This document shows, piece by piece, positions 14,779-25,178 of a stretch of 31,815 nucleotides of DNA; position 1 is the first letter of the stretch; the number at the start of each line of letters is the position of its first letter. The position numbers and the translations under genes are program-made. The notes beneath the pieces were generated by a model, which saw only the letters and a program-made list of their open reading frames with translations, was not told the origin of the DNA and ran no database searches. Source of the stretch: Deinococcus sp. GTDB taxonomy: Bacteria > Deinococcota > Deinococci > Deinococcales > Deinococcaceae. The stretch lies in the NCBI RefSeq assembly GCF_018260405.1, contig NZ_JAGLBG010000019.1:1356-33170 (forward strand). Reading direction: 5' to 3'.

Positions 14779-14828
14779 TACGGACTGCCGCTCCACTGCG
14801 CCACAGTCGGGAAGACCGCAGTCCGTAT
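14778..14828 (+). repeat. Miniature deletion copy of repeat family B (51 bp)
   Basis: Ends are perfect inverted repeats, ATACGGACTGC (14778-14788) and GCAGTCCGTAT (14818-14828). The interior (CCGCT...GCGCCACAGTCGGGAAGACC) matches the left part of the full-length family B copy that starts two bases further on. It looks like an internally deleted derivative, arranged in tandem with the full copy and touching the anmK stop codon. Confidence 0.75.
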
Positions 14829-14829
14829 A

Positions 14830-14964
14830 ATACGGATTCCGCTAAATTCCGCCACAGTCGGAAAATCGCCGTCTGTGGCTCCATACCGCGAAACCCGTAT
14901 GCTGTTCCTACTCACATCCGCTCGGATTGATTCAGAACTGCACCGAATCAATCGGAATCCGTAT
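14830..14964 (+). repeat. Short inverted-end repeat, family B, full copy (MITE-like, 135 bp)
   Basis: Outer ends ATACGGATTCCG and CGGAATCCGTAT are perfect 12-base inverted repeats. The right half contains an inner hairpin (CGGATTGATT ... AATCAATCGG). A copy of exactly the same length lies reversed at 25029-25163 and a diverged one near 17790-17872. No coding capacity. It is flanked by TA-rich bases (ATA|ATACGG ... CCGTAT|AAC), consistent with TA-targeted insertion; the exact duplication is not clear. Confidence 0.85.
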
Positions 14965-14986
14965 AACTCAATTTTGCGAGAGGATG

Positions 14987-15605
14987 GACTGGACGGATTG
15001 GAAGTCTGTCCCGTGGGTGCCCAACTCGCGGCGAATATCAGGAGGAGTCGCACACGATGTTCGTCCATCAATCAGGGCAAGACGCGGGGATAGAGCGGCG
15101 CCGATTGGCAAAGCTTCTCCCCCTAGGACTTTGTCTTGACCGCTTCGCTTGCCTCATCACTGCTTCCAGTAGGTCGGGCACGCGCTTTCTGCTTTGAGAA
15201 TCCAGCAGCGTTCAGCCACTCGTAGGCCCTGCTCAGGAAGACTTCTTTGCCGAATTCCTGCTTTACCCACTGTTGAACCTTTTTACCGTCCCACAGGACG
15301 CCTTGACCAAAATCCTCTTGAAGCTGAGCCGCAAGACGTTGTTGCTCAGTAGCCGTCAGTATCGTGGGCGCTCCCTGGTTATCGTGGCGACCATCACGCA
15401 GACCAGCCAGGCCCAGTTCGTGATAGCGCCGGACGGTGAGACGTGCTGGGTTCACGGAATACCTGGTAAGGTCAAACACTTCTGCTTCGGGTCTGCCCTC
15501 AGCGAGTAGAGCTAGAAACTGTGCTCGTCGGCGTTCTACAGCACAAGTGCTACGCCGATAGATGTCCCAAAAGTCTTGGGGGGCGTGCTTGAATTCAACA
15601 GTCAT
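14987..15605 (-). pseudogene. IS630-type transposase, truncated and frameshifted
   Basis: From the ATG at 15605 an intact 160-codon frame (to 15123) encodes the helix-turn-helix N-terminal part of an IS630-family transposase: TVRRYHELGLAGLRDGRHDNQGAPTILT and WVKQEFGKEVFLSRAYEWLNAAGFSKQKAR are typical of this part. The frame then stops. In another frame, at about 15071-14987, the start of the DDE catalytic domain is still readable as MDEHRV...WAPTGQTSNPSS. The sequence then ends just before the family B repeat, so the remaining catalytic residues are missing. It cannot encode an active transposase. A family A repeat lies on its other side. Confidence 0.75.
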
Positions 15606-15789
15606 ATAGAGCTTTTTAATGCCCTATTCTACCATTTCTAATCGGAGCCGATATGAGAGGCTGTTCGAACCCTTGAACCCCGAGCGAAGGAAGCAGCCAA
15701 AGCTAGTGGCCGAGAAGGGTGCAGGTCATCTGGATGCTTTTCCTGAATGACCGGAACTGTACCCGGCAGCCGGGGGCCACGGGGAGGAC
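15606..15789. other. Short non-coding stretch between IS remnant and repeat
   Basis: No gene or strong structure is seen. GAGAGGCTGTTCGAAC (15655-15670) resembles the end of an insertion sequence and partly recurs near 31741 (TAGAGGCTGTCTGAGG), but no matching second end is visible in either place. Confidence 0.35.
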
Positions 15790-15945
15790 TTAGAGCAGTT
15801 CTCCGAATGATGGGCACGTCGGAAAAACACCGCCGCCCCGTTCATTTTACGTTCTGCCATTCTACGTCCTGCTCTTTTTCTTTCACTCGTTCCACTCGGC
15901 AAAAAGATGGTCAGGAGAGCACCACCTTTTTGTAAAATGCTCTAA
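15790..15945 (+). repeat. Family A repeat, copy 2 (156 bp)
   Basis: Ends GGAC-TTAGAGCA and TGCTCTAA-GTCC, so the inverted ends extend 12 bases here. Compared with copy 1 it carries an extra segment of about 16 bases created by a partial direct duplication (TTCATTTTACGTTCTG followed by CATTCTACGTCCTG). It lies 71 bases before murQ. Confidence 0.87.
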
Positions 15946-16016
15946 GTCCGGTTCGTTGTCTACCGGCGCGATCTCGTAGTTCTGGTAGACACCCCGCCGC
16001 TATTCTTGGAGCATCC

Positions 16017-16928
16017 ATGAGCGACCAGACCCAGACCGACACCCGCCGCACCGAACAGGTCAACCCCGACTCCGCCGACCTCGACCTCTTAAGCACTGAG
16101 GCGCTGGTGCGGGCCTTTGCCGACGACCAGTTGCGGGCGGTGCAGGCGGTGCAGGCGGCGGCCCCCGCACTGGCTAAAGCCGTCGAAGCCGCCGTCACGC
16201 GACTGGAACGCGGCGGCCGACTGGTCTACGCTGGGGCGGGAACCAGCGGGCGGCTGGGCGTGCTGGACGCCACCGAGCTGACGCCGACTTTCGGCTGGCC
16301 CAGTGAACGCGCCGTACCACTGATCGCGGGCGGTGAGCGGGCCATCCGGCAGGCGGTCGAGGGTGCGGAGGACGACTTCGGGGCCGGGAAGCGCGACGTG
16401 CAGGCCGTGAAGATCGGCCCCGACGACGTGCTGATCGGTGTGGCGGCCAGCGGCTCGACGCCTTATGTTCTGGGTGCGCTAGAGGCGGGTCAAGAAGCCG
16501 GGGCCTTGACCGTAGCGCTGGCGAACAATCCGGGAGCACCAATCCTCAGCGCTGCCGAGCACGCCATCTTGCTCGATACCGGCCCCGAGGTCATCAGCGG
16601 CAGCACGCGGCTCAAAGCGGGCACGGCCCAGAAGATCGCACTGAATACCTTCTCTAGCGCCGTGATGGTGCGCCTGGGCAAGGTCTATGGAAATCTGATG
16701 GTGGACGTGAAGGCGACCAATGAAAAGCTGCGCGGGCGGGCCGTGCGGCTGGTGTGTCACGCCACTGGCGCCGACGCCGCTACTGCCCAGACGGCGCTGA
16801 ATGCAGCGGGCGGCAGCGTAAAAACGGCCATCGTGATGCTCCTACGGGGCGTGGACGCTGCCGGGGCGCAGGCACTGCTCGCGCAGGCAGGCGGTCACCC
16901 CCGCACGGCGCTGGACGCCAGACTCTAG
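16017..16928 (+). CDS. murQ: N-acetylmuramic acid 6-phosphate etherase
   Basis: 303 residues, the normal length. MurQ cleaves the lactyl ether of MurNAc-6-phosphate to give GlcNAc-6-phosphate and D-lactate, the step after AnmK. Single SIS domain with AGAGTSGRLG (around residue 72), the central catalytic-loop segment GGERAIRQAVEGAEDD, GVAASGSTPYVLGAL for phosphosugar binding, SGSTRLKAGTAQK, and the family-typical MVDVKATNEKLRGRAVRL. The ATG at 16017 follows TTGGAGCATCC, a moderate Shine-Dalgarno; TATTCT (16001-16006) is a possible -10. It is on the same strand as anmK, and the mobile debris between them suggests they were once closer. Confidence 0.96.
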   Translation: MSDQTQTDTRRTEQVNPDSADLDLLSTEALVRAFADDQLRAVQAVQAAAPALAKAVEAAVTRLERGGRLVYAGAGTSGRLGVLDATELTPTFGWPSERAVPLIAGGERAIRQAVEGAEDDFGAGKRDVQAVKIGPDDVLIGVAASGSTPYVLGALEAGQEAGALTVALANNPGAPILSAAEHAILLDTGPEVISGSTRLKAGTAQKIALNTFSSAVMVRLGKVYGNLMVDVKATNEKLRGRAVRLVCHATGADAATAQTALNAAGGSVKTAIVMLLRGVDAAGAQALLAQAGGHPRTALDARL

Positions 16929-17010
16929 GATGTGTGTATAGGCCTGGAAAATTTTTTAAGGTGCATTGCAGACACGGTTTTTCGACCCTGGCCCGTTGTG
17001 AAAGCCGCCC

Positions 17011-17253
17011 GAACTGGCTGGCTTGCCCCGTAAGCACACCTACGAGGATTTACGGGGGCCTGCGTGGGCTGGAAAAAGCAGGCAAGCAAAAGTGGCCGCT
17101 TAAGGTGGTCAAGGTGATTGGGCCATTCACGGCAGCCCTGCTGCCCGACAGCGTGGTGCTAGGCGGCAACGCCAAACTGTTCCCCGACCATCTGGATGAC
17201 CTCTCCCGAACGCGAAGCTGGGCAAGAACTCCAGCGCCTTCATCGGCGGGTGA
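17011..17253 (+). pseudogene. 3' remnant of a ROK-family glucokinase (polyphosphate-glucokinase-like)
   Basis: Only the C-terminal end is readable, in three frames. ELAGLPRKHTYEDL (17011-17052) gives way after a one-base shift to GLRGLEKAGKQKWPLKVV, then LLPDSVVLGGNAKLFPDHLDD; a further shift gives LPNAKLGKNSSAFIGG before TGA (17251-17253). This order (TYEDL..G..GLE..GK..W ... VVLGGGNAK ... LG.N.NAFIGG) matches the C-terminus of ROK glucokinases of the PpgK type as I know them. At least two frameshifts and the missing 5' three quarters make it non-functional. It directly follows murQ, so it may have been part of the same sugar-phosphate cluster. Confidence 0.6.
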
Positions 17254-17789
17254 AAGCTTAGCAATGACGCGAACTCAATTCAGAGTACGTCCAGCAAGCC
17301 GTTGTTAGCTTCTCCCTGCTTGCGAGAGAGATTGGGACGGCAGCGAAGCCGTCTTAGCACTGGACAATCTAGTTTAACTTCCAGAGGACGAGTGACTAAC
17401 GCGTAAGTCCTGAGCTGAAACTGGGGGAGCGCGGGGCCGTTCTTTACGTAAAGAACACTTTCCGTTTTTGCGACTTTCGCCGTCTAGCAAAGACAAATTC
17501 CTCTTGGTCATCCAACGAGCAAAGAAATGTTCGCTTCCAGAATACCCGCCCACATTCAGCAAGGCTGCCCGGCGTTTCACCTCCCCCTGAGCCGCGTCCG
17601 ACAGAATGGCGCAGTGTGCCCTACGCGAACTGCGCTCAATTCCGCCCGCAGTCGGGAGCGATCAGGCCCCATCCTGGGTGCCGTTCTGACCAAGAAGCGG
17701 TCAGGCTTGCTCAAGCAAATCCGTGTTGCCCGGGAAGACACCTCCCGAGCCTCTGTACGCAGCTCTGCAAGTCCGGAGCGTGACATCCG
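17254..17789. other. Non-coding stretch with a perfect 18-bp palindrome
   Basis: I find no supportable gene in this stretch; short open frames have no recognisable content and base composition is more AT-rich than the genes around it. It contains the perfect palindrome GTTCTTTACGTAAAGAAC (17439-17456). Together with the decayed glucokinase and a diverged repeat it makes up a 1.1-kb gene-poor interval before manA. Confidence 0.55.
17439..17456. repeat. Perfect 18-bp palindrome
   Basis: GTTCTTTACGTAAAGAAC is its own reverse complement over all 18 bases. It is too tight to form a hairpin with a loop and looks like a dimeric-protein binding site. It is neither the classical parS (GTTTCACGTGAAAC) nor the deinococcal radiation/desiccation response motif. 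Confidence 0.6.
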
Positions 17790-17872
17790 TCACCGCAAAG
17801 TCCGCATGTTGTTCCTACTCGCGTCCGCTCGGATTGATTTGGGATTGCACCGAATCAACTGGCAGTCCGTAT
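17790..17872 (+). repeat. Diverged family B repeat copy
   Basis: The right half is clearly the same repeat as 14830-14964: GTTGTTCCTACTCGCGTCCG, CTCGGATTGATTTGGGATTG and the end GGCAGTCCGTAT. The left boundary is lost; weaker similarity may extend back to about 17727 (GGGAAGACACC). Confidence 0.65.
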
Positions 17873-18055
17873 AAGTCACGGCCAGCTCCAGTTCCGACCA
17901 TCCGGGCAAAGCACGCAGATGACCTACACTTTTCCCAGCCACCACCTTTGGCTTCTCTCTTCGGTCAGGGTTCAAATACGGCGGCTATGCCAACCACGGG
18001 GACACCAGCCCCTACAATCGGGCTGACCGCTGAGCTTCATCTGGCGGGCGCGTTT

Positions 18056-18067
18056 TATACTGCCCCC
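18056..18067 (+). promoter_or_regulatory. Leaderless-type -10 box of manA
   Basis: TATACT (18056-18061) ends exactly 6 bases before the ATG at 18068 and there is no Shine-Dalgarno, which predicts a transcript starting at or next to the start codon. No good -35 is evident. The zinc ATPase gene has the identical arrangement (TATACT, 6 bases, ATG). Confidence 0.6.
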
Positions 18068-19027
18068 ATGAGCCTCTCCGATGCACTCCGTGCCCCCCTC
18101 CAGTTCGAACCGGCCTTCAAGGAACGGGTCTGGGGGGGGCGTCAGCTTCTGCCAGGCAGTGACCAGCTCATCGGCGAGGCGTGGATTTTGCACGAGGATC
18201 AGCCGGTCGTAGCCGGGCCGTTCGCCGGGCGCACTCTGGCCGATTTGACCTGCGAGTACCCGGCCCAGTTGCTCGGCGAGGGTCACGTAGCAGCCCGCAA
18301 AGCCGGACGTTTTCCGCTGCTGCTTAAGCTGCTCGACTGCCAGGACTGGCTGAGTGTGCAGGTTCACCCGGACGACCAGCAGGCGCGGGAAATGGTCGGC
18401 CCGGATGAGAACGGCAAGACCGAGGCGTGGCACATTCTCAGGGCGGAACCGGGCGCAAAACTGATCTCAGGCACCCGCGCAGGCGTCACCGACGAGCAGG
18501 TGCGGCAGGCTATTTTAAGCGCCAACGTGTCCGGCGTGACCCAGGAAAGCGCCGTTCACGCGGGCGAAACACTGATGGTGCCCGCCGGAACCCTGCACGC
18601 GCTGGGGCCGGGGCTGCTGATCTACGAAATCCAGCAGACCAGCGACACGACCTACCGCGTCTACGATTGGGACCGTCCGGCGTCGGCGGGGCGCGAGCTG
18701 CACCTTGAGCAAAGCGCCCAGGTCACGCAGCCAGGCCAGGCCAAGTTCACCCCCGCGCACCCTCCGCAGCCCGGCGCAACCGATCAGCTGGCCGAGTGCG
18801 AATTTTTCCGGCTAGAGCAGCTCCAGGGCGACGCCGCGCACCCGGTCGGCGGCGACACCGCCAGGCAGGGCTTTCACGTCCTGACCGTAAAAAGTGGCGA
18901 GGCGCGGCTCAGCACGGCAGCGGGCGAACTGACGCTCAGGCCCTACGACACGGTGCTGCTGCCCGCCGCGCTAGGGGCCTACGAACTGAGGGGCACCTTT
19001 GAAATCCTGCGGGGGCAACAGTCATAG
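18068..19027 (+). CDS. manA: Mannose-6-phosphate isomerase, class I (short form)
   Basis: 319 residues, the size of the Bacillus-type short enzymes. It interconverts fructose-6-phosphate and mannose-6-phosphate. Zinc-site motifs are intact: SVQVHPDD (about residues 96-103), KTEAWHIL with the ligand Glu, and the second His in PAGTLHALG; YEIQQTSDTTYRVYDWDR is a strong family signature. The ATG at 18068 is chosen because the family's N-terminus starts here (LQFEPAFKERVWGG) and a TATACT box stands just upstream; the frame is open to 17723 but that part crosses the repeat. The following K+ channel frame overlaps its end. Confidence 0.94.
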   Translation: MSLSDALRAPLQFEPAFKERVWGGRQLLPGSDQLIGEAWILHEDQPVVAGPFAGRTLADLTCEYPAQLLGEGHVAARKAGRFPLLLKLLDCQDWLSVQVHPDDQQAREMVGPDENGKTEAWHILRAEPGAKLISGTRAGVTDEQVRQAILSANVSGVTQESAVHAGETLMVPAGTLHALGPGLLIYEIQQTSDTTYRVYDWDRPASAGRELHLEQSAQVTQPGQAKFTPAHPPQPGATDQLAECEFFRLEQLQGDAAHPVGGDTARQGFHVLTVKSGEARLSTAAGELTLRPYDTVLLPAALGAYELRGTFEILRGQQS

Positions 19028-20073
19028 CTCCGACGCCTGAGTCAGAGCGTGTAGCGGCCTCCACACCGTCCGTTTCAAAGCAGGCCACTTCCACGCAGCC
19101 CAGCGACGACCTGGGACTCTCCGGCACCTTCGAGGGCGAGTCGCGCTTTATTCACCGCGACGGGCGCTTCAACTCGCGGCGCACCGGCCTGGGCCTTAGC
19201 GCCTACAACCCCTACACCGTCCTGCTGGCGCTGCCCTGGCCGCAGTTTTTCGCTTGGGCGCTGGCGGTATACCTGCTGCTCAACGGGCTGTTCGCGCTGA
19301 TCTACTTTGCGCTGGGGCCGCGTGCCCTCAGCGACAGCCCGATGTTGGAAAGCAGCCGCCTGGCCACCGACTTCTTCTTCTCGGTGCAGACCTTTGGCAC
19401 CATCGGTTTCGGACATGTCTACCCGGCTACCACCGCCGCCAATCTCGCGGTGACGCTTGAAGCGTTCGTGGGGCTGGTGGCGGTGGCTCTGCTAACGGGG
19501 ATGCTGTTCGCGCGGTTCTCGCAGGCTAACCACCGGGTACTGTTCAGCGATCACGCGGTCATCGCACCCTACCAGGGAGGCCGCGCCCTGATGTTCCGGA
19601 TGGTCAACGGGCGGCGCAGCGAACTGATCGACGTGTCGGTCGAGGTCGTGCTGACCCTGCGCCAAGACGAGTGGGACGAAACGGGCAACCGGGCCAATCC
19701 TTCACTGAACAACGCGGAACACACCCAGCACCGCCAGTTTGTGCCCCTGGCGCTAGAACGCTCACAGGTCACCCTCTTTCCGCTGGCCTGGACCGTGGTG
19801 CATCCCTGTGACCCCGAAAGCCTCTTCACGCGCCTGAACGCTGCCGAACTCGCGGCCCACGACGCCGAGGTTATCGTGATCTTCCGCGCGACCGACGAGG
19901 TTTCGCAGCAGCCAGTGCAGGCCCGCGTCAGCTATCACAGTAGCGAAATCCTGTGGGAGCGGCGTTTCGTGCCGATGTATGTCCGCACAGGCCGCCAGCT
20001 GGCCGTCGATGCCCGGCTGCTCCACACCACCGAGGCCCTGCCGGAACCTCCAGCGGCCCCGAATGCGTCATAG
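19024..20073 (+). CDS. Inward-rectifier-type potassium channel (KirBac-like), start codon unusual
   Basis: Two-helix pore plus C-terminal immunoglobulin-like cytoplasmic domain, as in KirBac channels. The N-terminal segment SRFIHRDGRFNSRRTGLG precedes TM1 (PWPQFFAWALAVYLLLNGLFA), the pore helix and filter (FFFSVQTFGTIGFGHVYP) and TM2 (LAVTLEAFVGLVAVALLTG). The filter reads TIGFGH, a conservative variant of TVGYG. The frame is open from 19003 but contains no ATG, GTG or TTG before the ATG at 19342, which lies after TM1. Possible starts are ATA at 19024 (overlapping the manA stop as ATAG) or CTG at 19111; I use 19024 as the outer limit. If translation really begins at 19342, TM1 would be missing. 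Confidence 0.82.
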   Translation: MAPTPESERVAASTPSVSKQATSTQPSDDLGLSGTFEGESRFIHRDGRFNSRRTGLGLSAYNPYTVLLALPWPQFFAWALAVYLLLNGLFALIYFALGPRALSDSPMLESSRLATDFFFSVQTFGTIGFGHVYPATTAANLAVTLEAFVGLVAVALLTGMLFARFSQANHRVLFSDHAVIAPYQGGRALMFRMVNGRRSELIDVSVEVVLTLRQDEWDETGNRANPSLNNAEHTQHRQFVPLALERSQVTLFPLAWTVVHPCDPESLFTRLNAAELAAHDAEVIVIFRATDEVSQQPVQARVSYHSSEILWERRFVPMYVRTGRQLAVDARLLHTTEALPEPPAAPNAS

Positions 20074-20233
20074 TAAGCGTAACAGTAAAGGAAATAGCCG
20101 CTTCTCAGGCGTATTTATGAGCGAAAACGGGACTGCCCGGCCAGCAGCTTGACCTAAACTACGGCTTGTCCGAACGTGCGCCGTGCCGTGCGAACCTTTC
20201 CCTACCTCAAACCTGTTGCAAAGGAACTGAACA

Positions 20234-20296
20234 ATGTCTGAATGCTTACTCCCTGAACGTTTTTCGCCGGTGGCCCTGCCCTGGAGCCAGACATGA
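20234..20296 (+). CDS. 20-codon leader ORF coupled to the efflux operon
   Basis: ATG at 20234 with an excellent Shine-Dalgarno (AAAGGAACTGAACA before it) opens a frame of 20 codons (MSECLLPERF ... PWSQT) that stops in the ATGA overlap with the lipoprotein adaptor at 20293. The adaptor itself has no good ribosome-binding site of its own, so its translation probably depends on ribosomes ending here. No family is recognised. It could be a regulatory leader peptide or simply a translation-coupling device. A candidate promoter core, TTGACC followed at once by TAAACT (20149-20160), lies upstream. Confidence 0.55.
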   Translation: MSECLLPERFSPVALPWSQT

Positions 20297-21566
20297 GGCG
20301 GGCCTTCCCCGTGACCCTGCTCCTGGGCGCGGCCCTGCTGACCGGCTGCAAGGCCCCTGGACAGACCGCTCAGAATAACGACCTCGATGCCCCGCCGCCC
20401 AAGTCCACCGCCATTCAGGTGGCCACGGTAACGGCCAAAAGCGGCGCCCTGACCGTGCAGCGCAACGTCAGTGCCACGATCGGCGCCCAGCGCGACAGCA
20501 AGGTGGCTGCGCGGGTCAGCGGCACAGTGGAATCGGTGCCGGTTAAGGTGGGGACCCAGGTGCCTGCCGGAGCCGTGGTGGTGCAGCTCGACCCGACCCA
20601 GCAGCGCCAGGCCCTGCAAAACGCCCAGTTGCAACTGCGCCAGGCCCGTATCAGTCTGGAGCAGGCGCAGAGCACCGCCGGGCAGTCGGGGGCCTCGTTA
20701 AGTGCCGCTGTGCAGTCGGCGCAGGCGGCCCTGGCCCAGGCGCAGCAAAAAGCCCAGAGCGCCGAGAAACTGTACCAGGTCGGCGGCACCAGCCTGAGCG
20801 ACCTTCAGGCGGCCCGCTCGCAGCTGGCCCAGGCCCAGAGCACGCTGGCGCAGGCCCGGCAGAACGAAAACCAGAACGGCAAGAGCGCCCAGAACAGCAT
20901 TCCGCTGCAACAGGTGCAGGTGGACACGGCCCAGACGGCTGTTAATCAGGCGCAGGAGAATTTGAGCCGCACCAGCGTGCGTGCGCCGTTTGCGGGCAAG
21001 GTTGCCGAGATCAACGTCGAGGTGGGCGAATTTGCCACCCAGGGCAGCACTGTCTTCCGGCTGGTCGATCCCGGCAGTATTCGCGCCAAGTTCAGTGTGC
21101 CCGCCAGCGACGCCAGAACCCTGACCAACGGCGCGAAACTGAACGTGGCTTACGGCGGCAAAACCTACGCCGGGCAGGTCGTGGACAGCACCGGAATCGC
21201 CGGAACCGACCGCCTGGTGCCCATCCAGGCCAGTGTGGAAGGCGGCGACCAGCTACCCATCGGGGCGACCACGCAGGTGCATTACCAGACCACCCTGGCC
21301 CAGGGCGTGCTGCTGCCCAGCGAGGCGGTACAGGCCGACACCCAGGGCAACGCGGTTTACAGCGTCGAGGCGGGCAAGGCCAAACGCCGCGCGGTCGACG
21401 TGCTGGCCGAGTCGAACGGGCAGGTAACGGTCAACGGGGTCGAGAGCGGCAGCAAGATCATCAGCCCCGTACCCGCCAGCTTGCAAGACGGGAGCAGCGT
21501 GCAAGAGGGCGGCGCGGCCACTCGCCCGGCAGGAAGTGCAGCCACTGGCCCGGCAGGAAAAACGCC

Positions 21567-21570
<4 letters not shown>
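20293..21570 (+). CDS. RND periplasmic adaptor lipoprotein (HlyD/AcrA family)
   Basis: 425 residues with a lipoprotein signal peptide (RRAFPVTLLLGAALLTGC; lipid-modified Cys at about residue 19). Then come the first lipoyl half (KVAARVSGTVESVPVKVGTQVPAGAV), a long Gln/Ala-rich coiled-coil hairpin (about residues 95-215), the second lipoyl half (SVRAPFAGKVAEINVEVGEFATQG) and beta-barrel/membrane-proximal domains. It should bridge the RND permease downstream to an outer-envelope channel. It overlaps the leader ORF upstream by ATGA and the permease downstream by ATGA, so all three are one translation unit. The C-terminus is Pro/Ala/Gly-rich (two PAGSAATGPAG-like units). Confidence 0.94.
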
Positions 21571-24971
<3,401 letters not shown>

Positions 24972-24980
24972 CCCGGAGTA

Positions 24981-25028
24981 AACACAGAAGCGCCCGTCCC
25001 AGTATTGAGGGACGGGCGCTTCTGTGTT
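24981..25028 (+). terminator. Strong intrinsic terminator of the RND operon
   Basis: Two perfect 20-base arms (24981-25000 and 25009-25028) with an 8-base loop AGTATTGA. The stem runs AACACAGAAGCGCCCGTCCC and its exact complement. There is no long T-tract after it, but the 20-bp GC-rich stem 10 bases after the stop codon (24971) is very unlikely to be chance. It may also stop transcripts coming from the parB side. Confidence 0.8.
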
Positions 25029-25163
25029 ATACGGATTCCGATTGATTTGGTGCAGTTCCGAATCAATCCGAGCGGATGCGAGTAGGAACAACATACGGGT
25101 TTCGCGGTATGGAGCCGCAGGCGGTGTCTTCCCGACTGTGGCGGAATTTAGCGGAATCCGTAT
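25029..25163 (-). repeat. Family B repeat, full reversed copy (135 bp)
   Basis: Exactly the same length as the copy at 14830-14964 and its near-identical reverse complement, with ends ATACGGATTCCG and CGGAATCCGTAT. It abuts the terminator stem directly at 25028/25029 and ends 15 bases beyond the parB remnant's stop codon. Confidence 0.87.
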
Positions 25164-25178
25164 TAAACCCTTTGACCA

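Noticed and set aside
17439..17456. 18-bp palindrome as a parS site
   Set aside because: The half-site differs from the conserved GTTTCACGTGAAAC; kept only as an unexplained palindrome.
17374..17580. 68-codon minus-strand frame in the gap before manA
   Set aside because: No recognisable domain or start signal; kept only as part of the non-coding region description.
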